The notes below the pieces were generated by a model. It saw only the letters and a list, made by a program, of their open reading frames with translations. It had not been told where the DNA came from and searched no databases. This document shows, in pieces, positions 8,938 to 17,671 of a stretch of DNA of 64,000 nt. Source of the DNA: Pseudomonas sp. A-RE-19. GTDB lineage: Bacteria > Pseudomonadota > Gammaproteobacteria > Pseudomonadales > Pseudomonadaceae. Both the position numbers and the translations under genes were made by a program. The stretch spans positions 124,001 through 188,000 of the forward strand of contig NZ_JAHBDQ010000055.1 in NCBI RefSeq assembly GCF_019956555.1, given 5' to 3'. Positions within the stretch are counted from its first letter, which is position 1. Each line of letters starts with the position of its first letter.

Positions 8938-9911
8938 AAAGGTTTGCCTCCCCACTCACCGGTCAGGGTCTTGAGGAATTTGATGATCAAGGTCTTGTCT
9001 TCGTCAGAGGGCACGCGCCCCAGCTGAAACTTGAACATCACGTCTACCGCGTCTTCGAGGGTTTTCGCCGAGCCATCGTGAAAGTACGGCGCGGTCACGG
9101 CCACGTTGCGCAGGCTCGGAACCTTGAACACATTGCGGTCCTCTTCAGCCTTGGTGATCAGATAGCGCCCCAGATCGGCTTCGGTGGGGTTGCCCCGGAC
9201 CTTGAAGTAATCGCCCATGACCCCGAACTTCTGGAACATGTTGCCGCCGATGTTCACCCCTTGGTGGCAGGCGATGCAGCCGTAGTCCTTGAAGCGTTGG
9301 TAACCGTACTTTTCGTCGATCGTCAGAATCTCGGTATTGCCCAGCAGGTATTGGTCGAAACGCGAGTTGGCGCTGATCAGCGTGCGTTCGTAGGAGGCCA
9401 GGGCATTTTGCACATTCTTCATGGTCACGCCGTCCGGGTAGGCCTGGACGAAAGCGCTTTTATAAGCCGCGTCGGCGGTCAGTGTCTGAACCACATGCTC
9501 CCAGTTACTGCCCATTTCGGTGGGGCTTTGCACCACTTCGTGGGCCTGGGTTTCCAGGGTGTCGGCGCGGCCGTTCCAGAATTGCCGGAAGTTCAGGCTG
9601 GCGTTGAACACGCTGGGGGTGTTGATCGTCAAGGGCGCGCCGTTGAAGCCGATAGACAACGCCTTGTCGTCGGCGCCTCCGCTTCCCAGTCGATGACAAC
9701 TGGCGCAGGACAGGCTGTTGTTGACCGACAGGCGCGGCTCGTTGAACAACCGCTGACCGAGTTCGACTTGCAAAGGGTTCTGCGCGGGTATGGCGGGCAA
9801 GGGTTTGAGCGGTTCGTCCAGCGGATCGCCGCTGGCGATCAGACACCATCCGAGCAGCGGCACCAGGAACAGGAAGTGGAAGTGGAAGTGGAAGTGGAAG
9901 GAGCGCGACAT
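8934..9911 (-). CDS. Di-heme cytochrome c peroxidase (CcpA/MauG family)
   Basis: 325 residues with a signal peptide and two c-type heme motifs, CASCH near the N-terminus and CIACH in the second half. This is the layout of bacterial di-heme peroxidases that reduce H2O2 in the periplasm with electrons from cytochrome c. ATG at 9911 is chosen: AAGGA lies eight bases upstream and it starts a good signal peptide, whereas an ATG at 9959 overlapping the previous stop has no evident ribosome site. The signal peptide contains HFHFHFHF, encoded by a hexanucleotide tandem repeat. Its place inside a two-component/c-di-GMP operon is unusual; it may be part of the sensing device or a target of the pathway. 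Confidence 0.9.
   Translation of the reverse strand: MSRSFHFHFHFHFLFLVPLLGWCLIASGDPLDEPLKPLPAIPAQNPLQVELGQRLFNEPRLSVNNSLSCASCHRLGSGGADDKALSIGFNGAPLTINTPSVFNASLNFRQFWNGRADTLETQAHEVVQSPTEMGSNWEHVVQTLTADAAYKSAFVQAYPDGVTMKNVQNALASYERTLISANSRFDQYLLGNTEILTIDEKYGYQRFKDYGCIACHQGVNIGGNMFQKFGVMGDYFKVRGNPTEADLGRYLITKAEEDRNVFKVPSLRNVAVTAPYFHDGSAKTLEDAVDVMFKFQLGRVPSDEDKTLIIKFLKTLTGEWGGKPL
9872..9900. repeat. Hexanucleotide tandem repeat (GGAAGT, nearly 5 copies)
   Basis: Nearly five perfect copies of GGAAGT on the plus strand encode alternating His-Phe residues inside the signal peptide of the di-heme peroxidase. Unit gain or loss would change the leader length without a frameshift. Confidence 0.9.
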
Positions 9912-9955
9912 CTTATGATTCCTTGGCGAAGGGCCTGAGTGTCGTTGCACATCGT

Positions 9956-11830
9956 TCATTCGGCTGCGGATGGAGTGGGCTGCACCGACGTCAGGTATTG
10001 CACGAAGGCATCCGGTTCCACGGCTTTGCTGAAATAGTAACCCTGGCCCTCCTCGCAGTGGTGGGCCTTGAGAAAATTCAGTTGTTCGAGGGTTTCCACC
10101 CCTTCGGCAATGATGGTCAGTTTGAGGCTCTTGCCCAGGCTGATGATGGCGCTGACCAGGGCTGCGTCATTGCTGTCACGGTTCAGGTCACGAATGAACG
10201 ACTGGTCGATTTTCAGCACATCGATGGGAAACCGTTGTAAGTAACTCAGGCTGGAATAGCCGGTGCCGAAGTCATCGATGGCCAGCCGCACTCCCAATGC
10301 CTTGAGCCGATTCAGCGCGACCATCGTGGCATCGACGTTCTGCATCAATACACCTTCGGTGATTTCCAGTTCCAGCAATGCCGGCTCCAGGCCGGTTTGT
10401 TGGAGTATCTGTTCGATGCCTTCGACAAAATCCCGCTGACGGAAATCAATGGCCGACACGTTCACCGACATGCAGAGCCTGGGCAGCCCCTTCGCCTGCC
10501 AGGCACGGGCTTGTTGGCAAGCCTGAGCCAGCACCCATTTGCTCAATGGCACGATCAGGCCGCTGTCTTCGGCCACGCCGATAAAGTCGGCAGGGTAAAC
10601 CCAGCCATGCCCCGGTTTTTGCCAGCGGATCAACGCCTCGGCGCCGACCACCTTGCCGCTGCCCAGGTCGAGTTTGGGTTGATAGTGAAGGACAAACTCG
10701 TTCCGTTCGAGCGCCAGGCGAATACCCGACTCGATGCTCTGCTGTTCCCGGGCGCGCTGGTTCATCTCGTCGATGAAAAAGCTGAAATCGTTCGGGCCGC
10801 TTTCCTTGATGTTGCGCATGGCGGTTTCGGCTTTCTTGATCAGCGCGATGGCATCGAAACCGTCATCGGGATAAACGCTGATGCCCAGGCTGGCCGTCAC
10901 GCTCAGATCGTGGCCGGCGATATGCTGGGGCGCACGTATGGCGTGCAAGAGTTTTTCGGCGATGCCCTTGGTCTGTTGGGGGTGGTGAATGTCCGCCAGG
11001 ATCACCACAAATTCATCGGAGCCGTAGCGAAACACCGAGTCGGACGCGCGCACGCAGGCCACCAGATTTTGCCCCACTCGTTTGAGCATCTCATCACCGG
11101 TCGGGTGACCCAAAGCGTTGTTGATGCGCTTGAAACGATCGAGCCCCAGAAACATCACCGCCAGTTGTTTGTCGTGGCGTCTGGACAGGGCAAGAGACTG
11201 GTTCAGGCGATCGCCCAGTAACGTGCTGTTGGGCAACTCGGTCAGTACGTCGTACTGCAACAGATGAGACACCTTGAGCAGTTCGTGAACCCGGGCTTCG
11301 ATGGTTTGCTCCAGGGTCAGCACTTTTATGGCCGCGTCCTGCGCCATCTGCCACTTCCAGGTCAGGGCGCTGGCCATCTGACGGATTTCCAGACTGTCGA
11401 AGGGTTTTTTCAGCACCAGTAACTGATCACCGAATTCCAGCCGTTCGGCCATGGCTTCCCAGGTGTAATCCGAAAAGGCCGTGCACAAGGCGATTTGCAG
11501 GTGAGGATCGACCTTCCAGAGCCGTTCAATGGTTTCCAGACCGTCCCAGCCCGGGGGCATGCGCATGTCGGTGAACGCCATGGCGTAAGGGCGACCGGCT
11601 GCCAGTGCAAGCTTGACCAGTTCGAGCGCTTCCTCGCCCTGATAAGCGGAGTCGAGCTGGAAGGTCAGCCGCGCCGCCTGTCGGGTGCCGAACAGCGCCG
11701 CTTCAGTACCGGCGAGGGTCTGTTCATCATCGATATCGGGGCCGAGAATCTTGCGAAAGTCCTGATGGATCGAGGGAGTGTCGTCGATGATCAGGATGCG
11801 CCGGTTGGCCTGGACGAACAGACTCTTCAT
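9956..11830 (-). CDS. REC-GGDEF-EAL response regulator, likely c-di-GMP phosphodiesterase
   Basis: 624 residues. Receiver domain (phosphoacceptor D88 in FTDMRMPPGWDG), a short coiled coil, a GGDEF domain and an EAL domain. The GGDEF signature is altered to GSDEF (270-274), although the RxxD inhibitory site (RASD, 261-264) is kept. The EAL domain looks complete: EALIRW at 398, LEITEGVL, DDFGTGYSS, LKIDQSFI and IIAEGVET. The simplest reading is a phosphodiesterase whose cyclase domain is weakened or serves as a GTP/c-di-GMP sensor. It starts in an ATGA overlap with the preceding gene. Possibly it still has cyclase activity, since some variant GGDEF motifs are active. Confidence 0.92.
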   Translation of the reverse strand: MKSLFVQANRRILIIDDTPSIHQDFRKILGPDIDDEQTLAGTEAALFGTRQAARLTFQLDSAYQGEEALELVKLALAAGRPYAMAFTDMRMPPGWDGLETIERLWKVDPHLQIALCTAFSDYTWEAMAERLEFGDQLLVLKKPFDSLEIRQMASALTWKWQMAQDAAIKVLTLEQTIEARVHELLKVSHLLQYDVLTELPNSTLLGDRLNQSLALSRRHDKQLAVMFLGLDRFKRINNALGHPTGDEMLKRVGQNLVACVRASDSVFRYGSDEFVVILADIHHPQQTKGIAEKLLHAIRAPQHIAGHDLSVTASLGISVYPDDGFDAIALIKKAETAMRNIKESGPNDFSFFIDEMNQRAREQQSIESGIRLALERNEFVLHYQPKLDLGSGKVVGAEALIRWQKPGHGWVYPADFIGVAEDSGLIVPLSKWVLAQACQQARAWQAKGLPRLCMSVNVSAIDFRQRDFVEGIEQILQQTGLEPALLELEITEGVLMQNVDATMVALNRLKALGVRLAIDDFGTGYSSLSYLQRFPIDVLKIDQSFIRDLNRDSNDAALVSAIISLGKSLKLTIIAEGVETLEQLNFLKAHHCEEGQGYYFSKAVEPDAFVQYLTSVQPTPSAAE

Positions 11831-14133
11831 TCCTTGCCCTCCGTGGCACGCCGCGGATCGTCGGCTATCGCTCCTGTGTCGTGGCCCATATGCACGATGC
11901 TTCCGGCCTTCAGCAGCTCGGCGGCCTGTTGGCTGCTGACCGCTTTGCTGAAGTAGTAACCCTGGGCGTTCATCGGTGAGCCGGTGGCCATCAGCGAACT
12001 GCGCTGCTCCTGGGTTTCGACGCCCTCGGCAATGATGCCGATCCCTACTTCGCGGGCGAAATTGATGATGGCCCGCAAGGTGGTCGCACTGGCCGGGTCG
12101 TGGGCGGCGGTGTCGATGAATGCCTGTGCGAGTTTCAGGTGATTGACCTGGTAAGTCTTGAGGTAATCGAACGAGGAATATTCGGTGCCGAAGTCGTCGA
12201 TGGCAATCTTCACCCCCAGCTCACGCAGGCGGGGCAGCACATCGTTGTGCGTCCACTTGGTCTGGGCCAGGGTCGCTTCGGTGACGTCGAAACGCAGGTC
12301 CCAGGGGCACAGCTCCCAGCGCGCGGTGGTGCGCAACACGTCATAGATCAGCTCGGGGCCGCTCTTGAGCTGGGCCAGGGACAGTTTTATCGCCACCACC
12401 GGTGGTGCCACACCCTCGTCTCGCCACTGGCGCATTTGCCGGCAGGCATGCTCCAGCACCCAGTGGCCGAGGGCAATGATGGTGCCGGTTTTTTCCGCCG
12501 CGGGTAGAAACGCCTGAGCTTCCAGCAAACCGCGCTGGGGGTGGTTCCAACTGACCTGCGCTTCCATGCCGAGGATCTTGCCGCTGCTCAGGTCCACTTC
12601 CGGCCAGTAGCGCAGTTCGAGTTCGTCGTGCTCGATGGCGGTTTTCAGGTCATTGGCGATGGTCATGCGCTCGACCACTTCCTGATTGATCTCCTCGGAG
12701 TGGAAGTGATACTGGTTGCGGCCCTTTTCCTTGGAGCGATACAGCGCCATGTCGGCCTGGGTCAACAGGCTGTCGGCGCTGAGGCTGACCGGCGCGTAGC
12801 TGCTGATGCCGATGCTGACCGAGACCCGCACATCATTGCCGGCCAGAGAGTAGGGCAGCACCAGTGCATCGCGGACCTTGGCGGCCAGGGCCGCCGATTG
12901 GGTCGGATCGACGACGTCCAGTTGCAGTATCGCGAACTCGTCGCCACCCAGTCGGGCGACCACGTCGTTTTCGCGCACGCAGTTTTTTATGCGTCTGGCG
13001 ACCTCCTGCAACAGCAGGTCACCCACCGGATGGCCCAGGGTGTCATTGATCCGTTTGAAGTGATCAAGGTCCAGGTAAAACATCGCGAAGGGGGCGGCCC
13101 CGCGCCGGGCGCCGGCAAACGCCTGATGCAGCCGCTCGATCAGCGTCGCGCGATTGGCCAGCCCGGTCAGCCCGTCGGTGCGGGCCAGCAGGGCGATCTT
13201 TTCCTCGGCCAGTTTGCGTTCGGTGATGTCGATGATGATGCCTTCGACTTCGAGCAAGCGGCCTTCATCGTCGCGCACCGGGATATAGCGATTTTCGACC
13301 CAGCGCCAGTCACCGTCCCCGGTGCGCATCCGGAACTCGATGGAGGCGCCCGCTGCATGACGGTCCAGCACCCGGGCCATGGCGGTATCGACTTTCGATT
13401 GATCGTCGGGATGGATCAGTTCCTGAGCCCAATTGGCCGAGGCCACCAGGGCCGCTGCAACGTGACCGTATTTGGTGATGTTGTGGGAGATGTACATCAA
13501 CGGAAACGACGGTTCGCCCCGCAGTCGATACAGAATGGTCGGGCTGTTCTGCACGATGATGTTGGCGTCGGACAACTCCCGGGTGCGCTCCTCGACCGCG
13601 TTTTCCAGCAAAGACATTTTCAGGGCCGCGTCTTCGGTCATTTGCCACTTGGCGGTCAATGCGCTGGCCATCTGACGGATTTCGATGGCATCGAAGGGTT
13701 TTTTCAGGATGAGCAGACGATCACCCAGCTCCAGCCGCTCGGCGATGTCTTCCCAGGAATAGTCGGAATACGCGGTGCAGAGCGCCACTTGCAGCTTGGG
13801 ATCGACCTGCCACAGGCGTTCGATGGTTTCCAGGCCGTCCCAGCCCGGGGGCATGCGCATGTCGATGAAGGCCATCGCGTAGGGCGAGTCGTTCGCCAGT
13901 GCGGTTTCGACCTTGTCCAGCGCTTCGCGGCCCTGAAACGCCGAATCGAGGACGAAACTTTGCAACGATACCGACGCCGCAGACCCGAACAGAGCATTTT
14001 CGGCGCTGATCAAGCTGTCGTCTTCAATCGATGGAGGGCTGAGAATCTTGGCGAAATCCTCATGGATCGACGCGGTGTCGTCGACAATGAGAACCCGACG
14101 ATTAGTCCGCGCAAGCAGCGTATTCACTGACAT
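11827..14133 (-). CDS. REC-PAS-GGDEF-EAL response regulator, likely diguanylate cyclase
   Basis: 768 residues: receiver (D91 in FIDMRMPPGWDG), PAS/PAC domain about 190-308 (FRMRTGDGDWRWVENR), GGDEF with canonical ARLGGDEF at 396-400 and an RxxD I-site (REND, 387-390), then EAL. The EAL domain is degenerate: EAL reads EAQ (524-526), the usual LEITE segment is DVTEA, and LKIDQSFI is replaced by LKLAQAFI, losing a catalytic Asp. The protein therefore probably makes rather than degrades c-di-GMP. ATG at 14133 gives an N-terminus matching the sister protein at 9956; an upstream ATG at 14238 would add an unrelated tail. First gene of the operon. Confidence 0.9.
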   Translation of the reverse strand: MSVNTLLARTNRRVLIVDDTASIHEDFAKILSPPSIEDDSLISAENALFGSAASVSLQSFVLDSAFQGREALDKVETALANDSPYAMAFIDMRMPPGWDGLETIERLWQVDPKLQVALCTAYSDYSWEDIAERLELGDRLLILKKPFDAIEIRQMASALTAKWQMTEDAALKMSLLENAVEERTRELSDANIIVQNSPTILYRLRGEPSFPLMYISHNITKYGHVAAALVASANWAQELIHPDDQSKVDTAMARVLDRHAAGASIEFRMRTGDGDWRWVENRYIPVRDDEGRLLEVEGIIIDITERKLAEEKIALLARTDGLTGLANRATLIERLHQAFAGARRGAAPFAMFYLDLDHFKRINDTLGHPVGDLLLQEVARRIKNCVRENDVVARLGGDEFAILQLDVVDPTQSAALAAKVRDALVLPYSLAGNDVRVSVSIGISSYAPVSLSADSLLTQADMALYRSKEKGRNQYHFHSEEINQEVVERMTIANDLKTAIEHDELELRYWPEVDLSSGKILGMEAQVSWNHPQRGLLEAQAFLPAAEKTGTIIALGHWVLEHACRQMRQWRDEGVAPPVVAIKLSLAQLKSGPELIYDVLRTTARWELCPWDLRFDVTEATLAQTKWTHNDVLPRLRELGVKIAIDDFGTEYSSFDYLKTYQVNHLKLAQAFIDTAAHDPASATTLRAIINFAREVGIGIIAEGVETQEQRSSLMATGSPMNAQGYYFSKAVSSQQAAELLKAGSIVHMGHDTGAIADDPRRATEGKE

Positions 14134-14390
14134 GCGCCTGGACCGACAGCAGTTTGGTGCGGTGAGCTCATAAAGGATATCCCTTCCCTGATCACTGGAC
14201 GGAGCGAGAAACATTTTGGATCCGAGTGGTCTGAGCATAGTCGCCCGGCCAGCAATTCGCCCGGTTGACTGAAACGAATCATTTCCGGGGTCGGGCGGAA
14301 AATCATCTAGCCTGTAAGTCAGGCGCGGGAAAGCCGGAAGATATCGCCCGCGCGCGACATAAAGACCCCCGTCTCGCTTGAGGTAATGCC

Positions 14391-15746
14391 ATGGAAGAGC
14401 AACTCCCCACGACTGTGACCGATAAACCCAAGTTACTGCTGGTCGACGATGAGGAGTCGATTCTCAACAGCCTGCGCCGCCTGCTGCGCGGCCAGCCCTA
14501 CGAGGTGCTGCTGGCCACCAGCGGTGCCCAGGCCCTGGAGATCATGGCGCAGCAGCCGGTCGATCTGGTGATGACGGATGCGCGCATGCCCAATATGGAC
14601 GGCGCCACGCTGCTGGCTCACGTCCATCAGCTCTACCCCGATACCACCCGGATCATGCTGACCGGTTACGCCGATCCGTCGGCCATCATCAAAGCCATCA
14701 ATGAAGGGCAGATTCATCGTTACATCAGCAAGCCCTGGCACGATGAGGAAATGCTGCTGACGTTGCGACAATCACTCGCCTATCAGCATTCCGAGCGTGA
14801 GCGGTTGCGTCTGGTGCAGGAGACGTGGGATCAGAACGAGAAATTGAAACTGCTCAACGCCACCCTGGAAAAACATGTCGCGGCCCGCACCAGCGAGCTG
14901 CAACAGACCGCCGACATGCTGGACCTGGCCTACGAAGAGCTCAAACGCAGTTATGTCACCGGCACCGAAGTCTTTTCGTTGCTGGCCAATCTGCGTCTGC
15001 CACCTGCCAAGCAGACCAACCGGCAGATCATCGAGCTGGTGCGGGTGTACTGCAAACTCCATGGCCTGGATGAAGGCACCAGTCGAGACCTGACCATGGC
15101 GGCGGCGCTCTACAACATGGGTAAATTGGGCTGGACCGACAACATGATGAGCACGCCCTCGGACCTGCTGCATCACAATGACCGCGAGCGCTATCGGGGT
15201 TATCCGAAGCAGAGCGAGTCGCTGTTGATGACGCTCGATCCAATGAAGGATGCCGCTCGGCTGATCCTGCATCACCAGGAGCGTTGGGACGGCAGCGGTT
15301 TTCCGGATCGGCTCAAGGGCGAAGCGATTCCGTTCGGTTCGCGGTTGCTGAAGCTGGCGGTGGATTTCATCGAGTTGCAGCGTGGGTTGATCCTCGAGCG
15401 GCAGATGAACAGCGATGAAGCCCTGGTGTATATCCGCCAATACGCCGGTCGGCTCTATGACCCGGAACTGGTGGAGGATTTCATTCAGGTCTGCGCAGCT
15501 TATTTGAGCGACGTGACGCTGGCCGATCCGACGGTCAAGGTGCTGACCACCCGGGATCTGGTGGCGGGCATGATCCTGGCGCGCAACCTCAATGCCGACA
15601 ACGGCATGCTGCTGCTCAATGCCGGCAAGGTGTTGAATGGGCTGCTGGTGGAGAAACTGATCGCCTTCGAGGCAATGGAGGGGGCCAAGTACAGCATTTT
15701 TGTGAAAGTGCCGGAGGAAGTGGAGGCGATTCTCGAAACCAGTTAA
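14391..15746 (+). CDS. REC protein with degenerate HD-GYP domain
   Basis: 451 residues. The receiver has DDEES and phosphoacceptor D63 in VMTDARMP, with K114 in SKPW. A coiled coil follows (about 130-195), then an RpfG-like HD-GYP region. The metal-binding HD is replaced by YN (241-242 in ALYNMGKLG), the HHE motif is HHQ (294-296) and GYP is GFP. The fold is recognisable from HHQERWDGSGFP and IPFGSRLLKLAVDFIEL, but phosphodiesterase activity is doubtful. ATG 14391 follows GAGGT at good spacing. It is transcribed divergently from the c-di-GMP operon across 257 bases, so it is probably a phospho-dependent partner or adaptor in the same pathway. Confidence 0.88.
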   Translation: MEEQLPTTVTDKPKLLLVDDEESILNSLRRLLRGQPYEVLLATSGAQALEIMAQQPVDLVMTDARMPNMDGATLLAHVHQLYPDTTRIMLTGYADPSAIIKAINEGQIHRYISKPWHDEEMLLTLRQSLAYQHSERERLRLVQETWDQNEKLKLLNATLEKHVAARTSELQQTADMLDLAYEELKRSYVTGTEVFSLLANLRLPPAKQTNRQIIELVRVYCKLHGLDEGTSRDLTMAAALYNMGKLGWTDNMMSTPSDLLHHNDRERYRGYPKQSESLLMTLDPMKDAARLILHHQERWDGSGFPDRLKGEAIPFGSRLLKLAVDFIELQRGLILERQMNSDEALVYIRQYAGRLYDPELVEDFIQVCAAYLSDVTLADPTVKVLTTRDLVAGMILARNLNADNGMLLLNAGKVLNGLLVEKLIAFEAMEGAKYSIFVKVPEEVEAILETS

Positions 15747-15770
15747 GTCTTCAGGCTCAGCACTGATCAA

Positions 15771-15860
15771 CTGTGGGAGCGAGCCTGCTCGCGATGCGGT
15801 GTGTCAGTCACATCTATGCAGGATGTGCCGTCGCCATCGCGAGCAGGCTCGCTCCCACAG
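15771..15860. repeat. REP pair (REPIN-like)
   Basis: CTGTGGGAGCGAGCCTGCTC and its inverted copy flank about 40 bases directly downstream of the HD-GYP-like gene. Confidence 0.88.
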
Positions 15861-15947
15861 GGGCGCTCGGCAATTGTTTTTTCGGCGTGACGAAGAACCG
15901 GCGCTCATGTGATCCTTGCGGCTTTTACCCAAGGCCAATCACGATCC

Positions 15948-16382
15948 ATGACGCTTTCATCCGCCGCTTCGCCCCGCCTCATCCGCATTGCCGCGGCCCT
16001 GCTGATAGGCCCTGACGGTCGCACCTTGCTGGTCCGCAAGCGTGGCACCCAGGCGTTCATGCAGCCGGGGGGCAAGATCGAGGCCCATGAGCAACCGGTC
16101 CACGCCCTCGCTCGGGAGCTGGAAGAGGAACTGGGGCTGGTCATCGATCCGGCGCATGCCGCCTACCTGGGGCAGTTCTCGGCACCGGCCGCCAATGAGC
16201 CAGGTCATGTCGTACAAGCCGAACTCTTTCAACTGACCATTGATGCAGCAGTCTGCCCGGCGGCGGAGATCGAAGAGGTGTGCTGGATCGATCCGGCCAC
16301 CGATGGCGATGTCATGCTGGCGCCATTGACACGGGACCAGATCCTGCCGTTTTATCGAGCTTCACTGATCGAAACCGCCTGA
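15948..16382 (+). CDS. Nudix hydrolase
   Basis: 144 residues with the Nudix box GKIEAHE-x7-RELEEELGL, matching GX5EX7REUXEEXGU, so it should hydrolyse a nucleoside-diphosphate-linked compound with Mg2+. The substrate cannot be inferred. ATG at 15948 is preferred because homology-like sequence (PRLIRIAAALLI) begins shortly after; a GTG at 15909 would add 13 residues. The ribosome site is weak (AAGG about 13 bases upstream). It is followed closely by the LysE-family and GNAT genes in the same direction, which may form a small operon. Confidence 0.85.
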   Translation: MTLSSAASPRLIRIAAALLIGPDGRTLLVRKRGTQAFMQPGGKIEAHEQPVHALARELEEELGLVIDPAHAAYLGQFSAPAANEPGHVVQAELFQLTIDAAVCPAAEIEEVCWIDPATDGDVMLAPLTRDQILPFYRASLIETA

Positions 16383-16405
16383 TCGTCCAAGGACGGAGAC
16401 TGCCC

Positions 16406-17044
16406 ATGATCCCGCTTCAAGACTTGCTGATTTTTGCCGCCGCGGCGTTGCTGATGGTGCTCACGCCCGGGCCGAACATGATCTACCTGATCTCTCGTTC
16501 AATCTGCCAGGGGCGCAAGGCCGGGGTGACGTCGTTGCTGGGCGTGGTCGCGGGCTTTTTCGTGCACCTGTTCGCCGCGGCTGCGGGTTTGACCGCCGTG
16601 TTCCTGGCGGTGCCGATGGCCTACGAAGTGCTGAAATGGGCCGGCGCGCTGTACCTGTTGTGGCTGGGCTGGCAGGCGGTAAAGCCCGGTGCGCGCTCGC
16701 CGTTCGAGGCGCAGCAACTGCCAGCGGACTCGTCCCGCAAGCTGATTACCATGGGCTTTCTCACCAGCGCGCTGAACCCGAAGATCGCGGTGTTCTACCT
16801 GTCGGTGTTCCCGCAGTTCATTACGCCTGAGCATGGCTCGGTGTTCACCCAAAGTATTGTCCTGGGCATGACTCAAATCGGCGTGAGTTTCAGCGTCAAC
16901 CTGCTGATCGCAATGTTCGCCGCCGGCATCGCGTCCTGGTTCGTCAACAACCCGAGCTGGTTGGCGGTGCAGCGTTACTTCATGGGTTTTGTGCTGTCCG
17001 GGCTGGCGGTGCGGTTGATGCTTGAGCAGCGGCGGGTAGCCTGA
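16406..17044 (+). CDS. LysE/RhtB family amino acid exporter
   Basis: 212 residues with about six membrane segments. The LysE/RhtB signature LTPGPNMIYLISRS lies near residue 20, GVVAGFFVH near 48, and a conserved GFLTSALNPKIAVFYLSVFPQF segment sits mid-protein. The family exports amino acids or related metabolites. ATG 16406 has GGAG seven bases upstream; longer in-frame starts run into the Nudix gene. The next gene begins two bases after the stop, so the two are probably co-transcribed. The substrate is unknown. Confidence 0.9.
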   Translation: MIPLQDLLIFAAAALLMVLTPGPNMIYLISRSICQGRKAGVTSLLGVVAGFFVHLFAAAAGLTAVFLAVPMAYEVLKWAGALYLLWLGWQAVKPGARSPFEAQQLPADSSRKLITMGFLTSALNPKIAVFYLSVFPQFITPEHGSVFTQSIVLGMTQIGVSFSVNLLIAMFAAGIASWFVNNPSWLAVQRYFMGFVLSGLAVRLMLEQRRVA

Positions 17045-17046
17045 AC

Positions 17047-17544
17047 ATGTGGATTCAGCGACTTGATGCCAGCCATGCCCTGGATTATCGGGCGCTGATG
17101 CTGGAAGCCTACGACTTGCATCCCCAGGCGTTCACTTCCAGCGTGCGCGAGCGCGCCGTGATGCCCCTGAGCTGGTGGGAATCGCGCCTGACCAGCAAGC
17201 TGGACATTGTGTTCGGGGCGTTCGAGGGGGGTGAGCTGGCGGGCATCGTCGGCCTGGCCTTCGAATCCCGGGAAAAGGCCCGGCACAAGGCGACGCTGTT
17301 TGGCATGTACGTGACAGGCAAGGTTCGGCAGCGCGGCCTTGGCTTTCAACTGGTTCAGGCCGTGTTGGACGAAGCGCAGACCCGTCAGGGCCTGCGGCTG
17401 ATCCAGCTGACCGTCACCGCTGGCAACGAGGCCGCGTTCAAGCTGTATCAGCGCTGCGGCTTCGTACAGTTCGGCCTCGAGCCCATGGCGGTGCGGGTGG
17501 GCGAAGACTACTTCGACAAGATCCATATGTGGCGCGAGCTTTGA
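17047..17544 (+). CDS. GNAT family N-acetyltransferase
   Basis: 165 residues with the acetyl-CoA binding signature VRQRGLGFQLVQAVL (Q/RxxGxG/A type) near residue 95 and a C-terminal LTVTAGNEAAFKLYQRCGF segment typical of GNAT enzymes. It transfers acetyl from acetyl-CoA to an unknown amine. It starts two bases after the LysE-family gene, with no strong ribosome site of its own, suggesting translational coupling. Confidence 0.9.
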   Translation: MWIQRLDASHALDYRALMLEAYDLHPQAFTSSVRERAVMPLSWWESRLTSKLDIVFGAFEGGELAGIVGLAFESREKARHKATLFGMYVTGKVRQRGLGFQLVQAVLDEAQTRQGLRLIQLTVTAGNEAAFKLYQRCGFVQFGLEPMAVRVGEDYFDKIHMWREL

Positions 17545-17563
17545 AACCACCCCGATCCGATCC

Positions 17564-17660
17564 CCTGTAGGAGCGAGGCTTGCCCGCGAAGGCGGCTTCA
17601 TATCCAGCGTTGATGTTGGCTGACACACCGCTTTCGCGGGCAAGCCTCGCTCCTACAGGG
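17564..17660. repeat. REP pair (REPIN-like)
   Basis: CCTGTAGGAGCGAGGCTTGC and its inverted copy lie between the convergent GNAT and metR genes and could serve as a shared 3'-end structure. Confidence 0.88.
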
Positions 17661-17671
17661 GCTGTGGTGTT

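Noticed and set aside
9912..9959. Upstream start for the di-heme peroxidase
   Set aside because: ATG 9959 overlaps the previous stop but lacks a ribosome site and would place 16 polar residues before the signal peptide; kept only as an alternative.
12541..14130. Plus-strand frame of 529 codons antisense to the REC-PAS-GGDEF-EAL gene
   Set aside because: It is a by-product of high GC at third codon positions; the product has no recognisable motif and the minus-strand protein is clearly real. The same applies to long antisense frames at 34854-36332, 43160-44581, 47509-48429, 54512-55885 and 56775-58115.
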